A stretch of DNA of 64,000 nucleotides from NCBI RefSeq assembly GCF_000429545.1, contig NZ_KE386914.1:93007-157006 (forward strand), written 5' to 3'. A program made the translations under genes and the position numbers. The stretch comes from Arenibacter certesii DSM 19833 (GTDB lineage: Bacteria > Bacteroidota > Bacteroidia > Flavobacteriales > Flavobacteriaceae). A model generated the notes under the pieces. The model saw only the letters and a program-made list of their open reading frames with translations. It was not told where the DNA came from and searched no databases. Below are positions 28,083 through 36,233 of this stretch, one piece after another (positions within the stretch are counted from its first letter, which is position 1; each line of letters begins with the position of its first letter).

Positions 28083-29480
28083 TTATTGCTTCATTTCTAA
28101 TCGTACAGCCTTTAACCAAGAATTATGCAACTGTAAAAGTTCCTTTAAAATTTTAGGATTGGATTCCGCCAAATTATATTGTTCAGCGATATCCTTCTCT
28201 AAATTCACCAAAAACAACTTCTCCAAGTCCTTACTCTTTTCTTTACCAAGTGGCTCATTTACATTCCCTATAAGTTTCCATGGCCCTTTACGTACTGCCC
28301 ATTGCGCAGTGCTATCATCATAACTGCCAAATTGCCAGTGCACTACATCGTGTAAAGATTCCTTTTTAGCATCTAAAATAATAGGCATTAAACTTTTACC
28401 GTCAATTTTCTCTGATACTTTAGAACTCGTCAGTTCAGCTATTGTGCTAAACCAATCCATTTGCATAGTAAGCTGGTCTCTCACTTCATTGGATGGAATT
28501 ACTCCAGGATAGCGAATAATGGCTGGTACACGGATACCTCCTTCAAATAAACTAAATTTACTACCCCGATAGGGCCCTGCATTTCCTCCACCCCAAAATG
28601 CCCGTTCCTCCAAGGAATGTCCGTGATCTGACTGAAAGACTACAATAGTATTATCCGCAAGGCCTTGCCGATCTAGATAGTCCAGCACCTCTCCTATTGC
28701 CTCATCAGTTTTTGAAATAAATGCAGCATATTCCTTTCTGGGAGTAGGGAATTCACGGTAATAGTCCAGCCATTTTTTTGTCCCCTGATACGGATAATGG
28801 GGTGCATTAAAGGCCCAGTAAATAAAAAAAGGTTCGTTTTGTTTGTGATTGATCACTTGCTTGACTTCCTCGGTCATTAAATCCGAAAAGTGAGATCCAT
28901 CATAATACACTTCCTCCGCGTTTCTAAATAAGTCGTGCTTATTGGGACCATCCCAATAGAATGTGTGGGAATAGTTATCGATACAGCCTCGTTGATGGCC
29001 AAAAAAATAATCAAACCCTTGTCCATTCGGCAAATTTTGCTCTCTGTGTCCCAAGTGCCATTTTCCGATCAAGGCGGTATAGTACCCATTTTCCTTTAAC
29101 ATTTCCGCCATAGTAACCTGTTCTGTTGGTAGCCCATAGCTACCCGTTTTTTCGGCCCCTTCAGGGGTAGGTACATTGTTGGGAAGACCTGCCCGTAGGT
29201 TAGTCTTTCCGGTCAATAGGGCTGCGCGTGATGGAGAACACACGGGTGCTCCAGCATAAAACTGGGTAAATCTAACACCTTCCTTAGCAAGCCTATCCAT
29301 ATTAGGAGTATACAGATCCTTAGCTCCATAACTATTAAGATCTATTGCACCTTGATCATCCGTCATAATAACAATGACATTAGGTTTGCTCTTATCTGAT
29401 GCTTGGGAATAAACCCCTTGGCATAAGAAAACGAAGAGAAGCGTTAAGCAAATAGGACTGATAGATTTAATTGTGGTCAT
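28083..29480 (-). CDS. S1 family sulfatase (arylsulfatase type)
   Basis: The 465-residue secreted sulfatase has a signal peptide ending at about VYSQA. The metal site is IMTDDQGAID (Asp41-Asp42), and the formylglycine site is C-S-P-S-R at 81-85 followed by AALLTGKTN. Later family elements are GKWHLGH, SDHGHS and a C-terminal segment AVRKGPWKLIGN. It removes sulfate esters, presumably from glycans. It is the last gene of the PUL 1 sulfatase set, separated from the next sulfatase by a 460-base gap with direct repeats, so it may have its own promoter. The Cys must be matured to formylglycine by an enzyme encoded elsewhere. Confidence 0.92.
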   Translation of the reverse strand: MTTIKSISPICLTLLFVFLCQGVYSQASDKSKPNVIVIMTDDQGAIDLNSYGAKDLYTPNMDRLAKEGVRFTQFYAGAPVCSPSRAALLTGKTNLRAGLPNNVPTPEGAEKTGSYGLPTEQVTMAEMLKENGYYTALIGKWHLGHREQNLPNGQGFDYFFGHQRGCIDNYSHTFYWDGPNKHDLFRNAEEVYYDGSHFSDLMTEEVKQVINHKQNEPFFIYWAFNAPHYPYQGTKKWLDYYREFPTPRKEYAAFISKTDEAIGEVLDYLDRQGLADNTIVVFQSDHGHSLEERAFWGGGNAGPYRGSKFSLFEGGIRVPAIIRYPGVIPSNEVRDQLTMQMDWFSTIAELTSSKVSEKIDGKSLMPIILDAKKESLHDVVHWQFGSYDDSTAQWAVRKGPWKLIGNVNEPLGKEKSKDLEKLFLVNLEKDIAEQYNLAESNPKILKELLQLHNSWLKAVRLEMKQ

Positions 29481-29606
29481 TTGATTCCGTTAATTTTTAA
29501 TTTTAAAGATAGTAAACTAGATTAAGATTGGTGAAATAGATCCTAACCATCCTGTATTTAAATAAACTAATTGATCCATTGAAAATGGATAACATTAATC
29601 TACATT

Positions 29607-29623
29607 TCAAATTTTCAAATTGA
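29607..29623. repeat. Direct repeat copy 1 (TCAAATTTTCAAATT)
   Basis: Fifteen bases identical to 29896-29910, in the same orientation, 289 bases apart, between two sulfatase genes. Confidence 0.6.
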
Positions 29624-29895
29624 CTCGTGTCCAGTAGCGGGAACAAATTGGAAGTAATCTTCTTTTGCTGTAAACAATCCAACCTATCAATACTTTGCAG
29701 CGCTTAGTCAATTTATAATCAACGGCAGGGAAGAAAAACTCATACAGAAAGTTATCTACCCCTACTCCTGCGAGTGTGATTTCTCTCCCGATGGCTCGGA
29801 ACGTTGTAATAGGCAACTCAAAAGGAAATGACAGGGTGCTGATTTTCAAATTATTACATTGCTTAATTTTTACATTAATCAATTGTTACATAAAA

Positions 29896-29912
29896 TCAAA
29901 TTTTCAAATTAA
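29896..29912. repeat. Direct repeat copy 2 (TCAAATTTTCAAATT)
   Basis: Same 15 bases as 29607-29621. Such AT-rich words can also recur by chance, so the link to an insertion is unproven. Confidence 0.6.
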
Positions 29913-29940
29913 CAAATCAACTCATCTCCAAATTAACTCG

Positions 29941-31545
29941 TTATTTATTGATTTTCGCTAAATATTCCTTTAAAAAGCGTTGGTCATTCTCATCTGAATC
30001 TCCATACTTTTTTCGCATTTCTTTTAACCTTTTATGCATCATAGTTTTTACTTCGGCATAGGTAGCATCATTATAAACGTTTTTCATTTCGTTGGGGTCA
30101 CTTTCCAAATCATATAGTTCCCATTCATCAATATCATAATAAAAATGTATCAGCTTATAGCGATGCGTACGCACCCCATAATGCCGCTTTACCATGTGTA
30201 TAGAAGGATATTCGTAATAGGTATAATATATGGCGTCTCGCCACTCTGTATTTTCATTTTTTACTAATTTCCTAAACGATTCCCCCTGCATCTTTTTGGG
30301 AATTTTAACGCCGGCATAATCCAAAAGTGTGGGAGCATAGTCAATATTTTGAACCATTTCGTTAACCTCTGTTCCTGGTTTTATTTCTTTGGGATACGAT
30401 ATCACAAAAGGAGTCCTTAGGGATTCTTCGTACATAAAACGTTTGTCGAACCAACCGTGCTCTCCTAAATAAAAACCTTGATCGGAAGTATAGACTACAA
30501 TCGTATTTTCGTCCAACCCATTCTCTTTTAGGAAGTCTAACACCTGCCCTACTCCCTCATCTACCGAGGCTATACTGCCTAAATAATCCTGCATATACCT
30601 TTGATACCTCCATTGCATTAATTCTTTTTGGGACATACTAGGATAAATCTCTTTAAATTCTTCATTGATAGGACCATATATAGAATCCCAGGAGGCTCTT
30701 TGCTCCGCATCCATTCGTCCTAAATTATGTTTTAAGGCCCCAATTCCCCAATTGGAAGTTTCTTTTATACCCAATTCTTCCATAACCTCAGGATTTATTT
30801 TAGAATCTCCGGCCCAGTTCATATGTTGAAGAATATTCATTTCGGAACTCTTTGCGGCAGAACCCCGGTTGCTATAATCATCAAATAGGGTTTTTGGTTC
30901 CTTGAATTCCATTTTGGTGTATTCCGAATAATACTTTTTTGCTGGTAGCCATTCCCTATGGGGTGCTTTTTGGTGATAAAGAACACAGAATGGTTTATCC
31001 TGATCTCTATTTGCCAACCATTCCAAAGTAAGATCGGTAGTTATTTCCGTAACATATCCCGATAATTGTTGCTTATCCCCATTGATGATAAAATCGGGAT
31101 TATAATAATGCCCCTGTCCAGGAAGAACAGCGGAATAGTCAAATCCCTGAGGTAGACCATCTAGATGTATTTTTCCGATCAAGGCCGTTTGATATCCGTT
31201 CTGCTGTAACAATTTAGGGAAGCTTTCTTGATCCCAATTAAACTCCTGCACATTGTCTACCTTACCATTTATAAAACTATGTTTTCCTGTTAACATCACT
31301 GCCCTACTGGGAGCACAAATAGAATTGGTGACAAAGGAGTTGTTGAAAATAGCACCGTTTTTAGCTATTCTATCGATGTTTGGTGTATTGTTTAATTTAT
31401 GACCATAGGCGCTTATCGCCTGATAGGCATGATCATCGCTCATAATAAATACGATGTTGGGTCTTTTTTGGTCCTTTTCTTTCTTTTGTGCGAAAGATGA
31501 GGCTACTACAGCCAACATCACTAGGCAGCTAATTGATTTTCTCAT
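29941..31545 (-). CDS. S1 family sulfatase with C-terminal DUF4976-type region
   Basis: The 534-residue secreted sulfatase has a signal peptide MRKSISCLVMLAVVASSFAQ, the metal site FIMSDDHAYQ (Asp37-Asp38), and a formylglycine site C-A-P-S-R at 77-81 followed by AVMLTGKHS. Further elements are IGKIHLDG, TSDQGFYLGEHGWFDKRFM and a C-terminal YRYKLIHFYYDID-like segment (THRYKLIHFYYDIDEWELYD) found in polysaccharide sulfatases with DUF4976. It starts 44 bases after the stop of the preceding sulfatase, within a tight minus-strand operon of three. Specificity cannot be read from the sequence alone. Confidence 0.92.
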   Translation of the reverse strand: MRKSISCLVMLAVVASSFAQKKEKDQKRPNIVFIMSDDHAYQAISAYGHKLNNTPNIDRIAKNGAIFNNSFVTNSICAPSRAVMLTGKHSFINGKVDNVQEFNWDQESFPKLLQQNGYQTALIGKIHLDGLPQGFDYSAVLPGQGHYYNPDFIINGDKQQLSGYVTEITTDLTLEWLANRDQDKPFCVLYHQKAPHREWLPAKKYYSEYTKMEFKEPKTLFDDYSNRGSAAKSSEMNILQHMNWAGDSKINPEVMEELGIKETSNWGIGALKHNLGRMDAEQRASWDSIYGPINEEFKEIYPSMSQKELMQWRYQRYMQDYLGSIASVDEGVGQVLDFLKENGLDENTIVVYTSDQGFYLGEHGWFDKRFMYEESLRTPFVISYPKEIKPGTEVNEMVQNIDYAPTLLDYAGVKIPKKMQGESFRKLVKNENTEWRDAIYYTYYEYPSIHMVKRHYGVRTHRYKLIHFYYDIDEWELYDLESDPNEMKNVYNDATYAEVKTMMHKRLKEMRKKYGDSDENDQRFLKEYLAKINK

Positions 31546-31589
31546 TTCTATTGGTTCTATTTTAATAATAAAATGTGGTAATGGTTTAC

Positions 31590-33035
31590 TTAGTTTCTTT
31601 GATACTTAATCTCGAGATCATTAGTTCTTACCTCCTTTAATTTTGCCCTTAACCGATTTTGCATCTCCGCTCTTACATTAGCATATTGTGGGTTATTTGC
31701 AAGGTTATTGTATTGTTTGGGGTCGTGCTCCATATCAAATAATTCCATCCCCGATCCGGCATCCTCATCGTATTGAATATACGCCCATTTTTTTGTCCTA
31801 ATTAAAAAGGAATTTCCTCCCTGACTTACGGAAAAAGCCATATCCCGCACCTCAATATCAGGATTATCCAATGTTTTTGCGATACTTTTACCCTGAATGT
31901 TTTTAGAATATTTTAATCCTGCCAATTCTGCTACAGTGGGATAAAGATCCAATAATTCTGTAAATGAATTGCAAACCGCAGGTTCCTTGCCTGGCATTTT
32001 AATAATTAATGGTATCCGAACGGACTCCTCCTTCAAACTTACTTTCATCCAAAAACGGTGCTCCCCCAAATGAAAACCATGGTCTGAGGTAAATATAACA
32101 ATAGTATTATCCTCCAAACCTTCTTCTTTTAGTGTGTTGAGTACCTTCCCCACCTGGGCATCCATATAAGACACCGATGCATAATAGGCAGCTACTGCTT
32201 TCTTTTCTTGCTCTTCCGACATTTCCCCATTTACACTGGTAACATAATTAATACCACGAGCTGGTATATCATCCCAATCATTATGGACTTTGGGAGGTAA
32301 CACTATTTCCGAATGGGGATAAGGATCAAAATAAGATTTTGGTGCTACAAAGGGTACATGTGGTCTAACCAAACCCACGGCCAAAAAGAAAGGTTCATTT
32401 TTGTGCTTCCTGATTAATTCTATCGCCTTTTCTGCAGTCTTACCATCGGAATGCACTAAATCATCCCCATCTGCTTTTACTATGGTCATGACATTACCCC
32501 CTTTTCTTGGTTTATCTCCAAATGGATTGTTTTGCACCAATTCTGCCTCTCCCTCTGCTTTCCACTCAGGACCTTGACTATTATATCGTTCGGTCCAAGA
32601 GGCCTCGTCATCTTGACCGTCAGAACCAGTTTCAATATCAATAGGAACTCCCATATGGTAAATTTTACTTACCCGAGCTGTATAATATCCATTGTCTTTA
32701 AACAGCTGAGACCAGGACTTTCGTTTATCACCTACTTGTTCCCGACCGCTGACATATCCATAGGTTTGGGTTGCATTAGGGTAATATCCGAACATTAAGG
32801 AGGCCCGGGAAGGACCACAAACGGGATACTGAGAATAAGCGTGGGTGTACCGTGTCCCCTCTCTAGCTAGTTTATCTATGTTAGGGGTTTTACTAGCTAT
32901 ATTCTCATAGGAAGATACAGCTGTAGCCGTGAGATCATCCGCAATTATAAATAGGACATTAGGTTTCTTTCTGTCTTGTGCAACACCTATTGCTGAAATT
33001 ATCAGTACTAAAAACAGTGCAAAATTTGTTCTCAT
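31590..33035 (-). CDS. S1 family sulfatase, iduronate-2-sulfatase-like (S1_7-type)
   Basis: The 481-residue secreted sulfatase has its start set at 33035 (MRTNFALFLVLIISAIG signal). A longer frame from 33089 would overlap the preceding gene and hide the signal. The metal site is FIIADDLTAT (Asp33-Asp34), and the formylglycine site C-G-P-S-R is at 73-77 (GPSRASLMFG). The segments VSKIYHMG, VGLVRPHVPFVAP and TSDHGFHLGEHRFWMK are those of iduronate-2-sulfatase-like enzymes, often grouped as S1_7. It lies 10 bases after the previous sulfatase stop. A sulfated uronic acid or galactose substrate is possible but is inference. Confidence 0.9.
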   Translation of the reverse strand: MRTNFALFLVLIISAIGVAQDRKKPNVLFIIADDLTATAVSSYENIASKTPNIDKLAREGTRYTHAYSQYPVCGPSRASLMFGYYPNATQTYGYVSGREQVGDKRKSWSQLFKDNGYYTARVSKIYHMGVPIDIETGSDGQDDEASWTERYNSQGPEWKAEGEAELVQNNPFGDKPRKGGNVMTIVKADGDDLVHSDGKTAEKAIELIRKHKNEPFFLAVGLVRPHVPFVAPKSYFDPYPHSEIVLPPKVHNDWDDIPARGINYVTSVNGEMSEEQEKKAVAAYYASVSYMDAQVGKVLNTLKEEGLEDNTIVIFTSDHGFHLGEHRFWMKVSLKEESVRIPLIIKMPGKEPAVCNSFTELLDLYPTVAELAGLKYSKNIQGKSIAKTLDNPDIEVRDMAFSVSQGGNSFLIRTKKWAYIQYDEDAGSGMELFDMEHDPKQYNNLANNPQYANVRAEMQNRLRAKLKEVRTNDLEIKYQRN

Positions 33036-33045
33036 ATTGATAAAT

Positions 33046-34377
33046 TTAGAGTGTGCCAACTGGTCTCTTTCCATTTGTGATCTTTTCATCTAAACTATAC
33101 ATCTGTTTTTTAAGATTGCTGATTTTTTCCGGCATTTCTTCCGCAAGATTGTATTCTTCTGAAATATCACTTTCCAAGTCAAACAAAAAAGTTCCCTCAT
33201 CCTTAATAAGTAGTTTATACTTACCGTCTCTTATGCCTTCAAGCTTACCTTGTTTAGCATAATAAAGAAAGGGGTTAGAAGTCATTCTATGGTTTTGGTC
33301 AAAAAGCGCGGCAGACATGTCTACACCATCTATTTTAACATTTGGCAATTCTGCATTACAGATAGAAGCTATTGTAGGTAGTAGATCCATATTGGTTAGT
33401 ACCTGGGTTTGTAAGCTCCCCGAAGGCACTTTACTTGGCCATCTAACGATACACGGGACACGCTGACCACCTTCCCAGGTGGTTCCTTTACCACCTCGTA
33501 AAGGTCCAGCAGATCCGCCTTCTGTTTTATATACTTTCCACGGACCATTATCCGATGTAAAAATAACCATGGTTCTTTCATCGATTCCGGATTCTTTGAT
33601 GGTTTTTAAAATTTCACCAACGCTCCAATCTATTTCTTCAATGGTATCACCGTAGGGACCTCTCACACTTTTTCCTTCAAATTTCTTGGAGGAATAAATT
33701 GGAATGTGGGGCATGGGGTGTGCTAAATAAATGAAGAAAGGACTTGCTTTATTTTCTTTGATAAAATTGATGGTTTTTTGCGTTACTACTTTTGTGGAAA
33801 GCCGTTGGTCTGGATCCAGCTCTAGGGTGTCACTTTGTGAGAGAACAGGTAGTTTCCAAGGGTATGTGGAAGCCCTATTATTTATTAAGGATTGTTCTTT
33901 TTTACTCATGTCATTACTAAAGGGATACCCGTAAAATACATCAAACCCTTGCCTGTGGGGTAAAAACTTATCGTGGTGTCCTAGGTGCCACTTCCCAAAG
34001 CAGGCTGTTTTATAATCTATTTTTTTTAGAACTTCTGCTATTGTTTCTTCATCGGGATTTAATCCAGTTTTGGAATCGGGAAATAAAACCCCTTTTTCCA
34101 AACCTACCCTTTTTGGATAACTACCTGTCAGCAATGCTGCTCTAGATGGGGTGCAAACGGTAGCAGCTACATAGAATTGGGAAAGTTTCATGCCTTCTGC
34201 GGCCATTTTATCCAATTCTGGGGTGTGGATGGTAGGATTACCAAAACTACTGATATCCCCGTACCCCATATCATCAGTGTAAATTATTATAATATTAGGC
34301 TGACTTACATTTTGTGCAAATCCCATACTTGAACAGAGAATAACCATCAAGCGTATTGCATAAAGCTTTCTTATCAT
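33046..34377 (-). CDS. S1 family sulfatase (arylsulfatase A-like)
   Basis: The 443-residue secreted sulfatase has signal peptide MIRKLYAIRLMVILCSSMGFAQ, the metal site IYTDDMGYGD (Asp35-Asp36), and a formylglycine site C-T-P-S-R at 75-79 followed by AALLTGSYPKRVG. Other marks are FGKWHLGHH, FTSDNGPW, GPLRGGKGTTWEGG and a C-terminal IRDGKYKLLI...LFDLESDISEEYNLA. It is the first intact gene of the three-sulfatase operon, 111 bases after a sulfatase remnant. Its clear GGKGTTWEGG loop places it with classical arylsulfatases rather than the S1_7 type of its neighbour. Confidence 0.92.
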   Translation of the reverse strand: MIRKLYAIRLMVILCSSMGFAQNVSQPNIIIIYTDDMGYGDISSFGNPTIHTPELDKMAAEGMKLSQFYVAATVCTPSRAALLTGSYPKRVGLEKGVLFPDSKTGLNPDEETIAEVLKKIDYKTACFGKWHLGHHDKFLPHRQGFDVFYGYPFSNDMSKKEQSLINNRASTYPWKLPVLSQSDTLELDPDQRLSTKVVTQKTINFIKENKASPFFIYLAHPMPHIPIYSSKKFEGKSVRGPYGDTIEEIDWSVGEILKTIKESGIDERTMVIFTSDNGPWKVYKTEGGSAGPLRGGKGTTWEGGQRVPCIVRWPSKVPSGSLQTQVLTNMDLLPTIASICNAELPNVKIDGVDMSAALFDQNHRMTSNPFLYYAKQGKLEGIRDGKYKLLIKDEGTFLFDLESDISEEYNLAEEMPEKISNLKKQMYSLDEKITNGKRPVGTL

Positions 34378-34493
34378 TTTAATTTGGTTTCATTGGTTGG
34401 AATTATTCTTATATCCTTGACTTTTTATTATAAAAATAATTACAGTTTAATTGTGTTGAACATGGTGCATTTTTTTTTACAAGAATATTTCTG

Positions 34494-34682
34494 TTAATTC
34501 CATATATCCTCTCCTTTTTGAGTATGATAATTTTCTAAATTATTTAATTTTCCAATGTCTTCATGTAAATTAAACAATTCTATGCCATTAACTTCATAGT
34601 AAACATGAAGTTTGTAATTGGAAAGCATTAACCTATTACCTTCGGATCGATAGTTAAAAATATTAACCTCTAATATTTTCAT
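34494..34682 (-). pseudogene. Remnant of a sulfatase C-terminus
   Basis: A 62-codon frame matches only the end of S1 sulfatases: the series YKLHVYYEVNGIELFNLHED corresponds to the family's YKLxxYYE...xELYNLxxD, followed by IGKLNNLEN (as in DIGExNNLA). There is no signal peptide, metal site or CxPSR, and the upstream DNA (34683-35076) shows no continuation. I read it as the tail of a former fifth sulfatase gene of this locus. Confidence 0.6.
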
Positions 34683-35076
34683 GAATGTTATAAAAAATTA
34701 GAAGTTAGTTATGTTCTTTTACTGGTTCATACCATTTAAGAATAAACCAGTATAAGGTTTTAAATAATTCAATTATGATTAAAACGAAAACAAAAACCTA
34801 TAATCATCCAAATAATTTGATTCACGAATTAAGTTTAGTAATCCATAAGGGGGATCTTAATAGCGGCTGTTATGCAATGATATAAATCAAATTGATAAGA
34901 TTTCCTATTCATAGATAGATAACAAACTTTAATAGAATAAAAAAGGACTAAAAGTTCCCCTTTGCTCCTTTTCCAACTAAATTAACCAACTCAAATCATT
35001 TATTTTACAAGAATTCTTTTTTAAAATTGGACCCTTCATATGTCACTATCTGATTATTTTAGATTATACCGATAAT
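34683..35076. other. Intergenic region upstream of sulfatase remnant
   Basis: This 394-base AT-rich stretch lies between the EEP gene and the sulfatase remnant. It contains a short inverted repeat ACTGGTT/AACCAGT (34721-34727, 34745-34751) and no convincing frame. It may include decayed sulfatase sequence that is no longer recognisable, and the operon promoter for the sulfatases. Confidence 0.4.
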
Positions 35077-35997
35077 TTAGTAAGTCAGAACTGTTAACAC
35101 GGGATAGTGATCTGAAGGCAATCGTGCCTCATTTGCGTAAAGTATCACATCCTTCGAATAAGCATCTAAATCCTGAAGTTCTTTAAGCTGATCAACATCC
35201 GTATGATAGGTGTCTGTTAAAATTCCATGCTTTAAAACATTAAAATTATCGCTCACAAAAATATGATCTATTCGGCTTTTACGATTTAAGTTTATATTAA
35301 AACCGTTAAAAGTTCCTTCAGCCCCATATTTAAGACTGGCTAAGTTATAAGCATCTTTTAGTATGGGAGAACCATCAAGAATCTTATATCCTTCGCTGGT
35401 TTGATCAATATTAAAATCGCCAGTCAACAAGACGGGGTTTTCTCTGGTAATTTCCTTGATTTTCTTTAAAATAAGTTTTGCGCTTTCTAATCTTGCCTTT
35501 GTCCCCACATGATCAAAGTGAACATTAAAAAAGAAAAATGTAAAATTCGTTACTTTATCTTTGAATTTACCCCAAGAACATATTCTAGGTAATGCTGCAT
35601 CCCATCCCTTATTAGGTTGAGTAGGATCTTGAGACAACCAAAAATCCCCCTTATCCATAAGTTGAAACTTCTGGGTATTGTAAAATATAGCAGAATATTC
35701 ACCTTTCTTTTTCCCATCATCCCTGCCAACTCCAATATATGCATAATTAGGGAGTGAATTAGATAATTCCTCCAATTGATGAACTAACCCTTCTTGAGTC
35801 CCAAAAATCTCAAAATCGTGAAATTGAATTAAATTGGCAACCGTTTTCTGCCTGTATTTCCAATTATTTAAAGAATCATTTGGGTTATCATACCGCAAAT
35901 TATAACTGCCTACCCTAAATGTCTGTGAGAATGTAATATTCACCCCAGTAAAGAAGATTATTATAAAAATCAAAAATAAATTATCTACTGACTTCAT
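35077..35997 (-). CDS. Secreted endonuclease/exonuclease/phosphatase family protein
   Basis: The 306-residue protein has a signal peptide (IFIIIFFTGVNITFSQ) and an EEP-fold domain: VGSYNLRYDN (Asn), IFGTQEGL (metal Glu), FFFNVHFDHVG (His/Asp), VLLTGDFNIDQ (Asp/Asn), RIDHIFVSD and LPSDHYPVLTVL (Asp-His). All six catalytic elements are present. Secreted EEP proteins can be phosphodiesterases, nucleases or sphingomyelinase-like enzymes. It is in the PUL 1 minus-strand array between SusD and the sulfatases, after a strong hairpin. This position suggests a role with a phosphorylated or nucleic-acid-like component of the substrate, or independent scavenging (inference). Confidence 0.87.
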   Translation of the reverse strand: MKSVDNLFLIFIIIFFTGVNITFSQTFRVGSYNLRYDNPNDSLNNWKYRQKTVANLIQFHDFEIFGTQEGLVHQLEELSNSLPNYAYIGVGRDDGKKKGEYSAIFYNTQKFQLMDKGDFWLSQDPTQPNKGWDAALPRICSWGKFKDKVTNFTFFFFNVHFDHVGTKARLESAKLILKKIKEITRENPVLLTGDFNIDQTSEGYKILDGSPILKDAYNLASLKYGAEGTFNGFNINLNRKSRIDHIFVSDNFNVLKHGILTDTYHTDVDQLKELQDLDAYSKDVILYANEARLPSDHYPVLTVLTY

Positions 35998-36107
35998 AAT
36001 TATTTATTTAAATATGAATAAAAGTTATAACTAACTAATAATAACGACTTGTAATAAATTAACAAAAGAAGTATCAATTAGTCTTTTTATTATATAATTG
36101 GTATTTA

Positions 36108-36160
36108 AAATAAGCCTCCTTGATATTGAAATCACCATTTTGATTTCCAGAGGCTTATTT
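36108..36160. terminator. Large hairpin terminator after the SusD gene of PUL 1
   Basis: AATAAGCCTC (36109-36118) pairs with GAGGCTTATT (36150-36159). Inside, GAAATC pairs with GATTTC. The hairpin begins 74 bases beyond the SusD stop (minus strand) and is followed by short T-runs in both directions, so it may stop or reduce read-through into the EEP gene. Confidence 0.65.
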
Positions 36161-36233
36161 TTACAAATCAATATTTAGAAGCTTACATCCTTGCTTTTAA
36201 ATTATCCACAACAACTAAAGTTCCGATTTGTTA

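Larger units (their letters stand above)
29481..29940. other. Gap between two sulfatase genes, bounded by direct repeats
   Basis: This 460-base stretch contains two copies of TCAAATTTTCAAATT (29607-29621 and 29896-29910). Between them lies a 91-codon minus-strand frame (29607-29882) with the protein-like piece ISTLSFPFELPITTFRAIG, which I cannot assign. It may be an inserted or decayed small element. Confidence 0.5.

Noticed and set aside
34775..34885. 36-codon plus-strand frame between the EEP gene and the sulfatase remnant
   Set aside because: No motif, no conserved features, antisense to the operon direction; probably chance.
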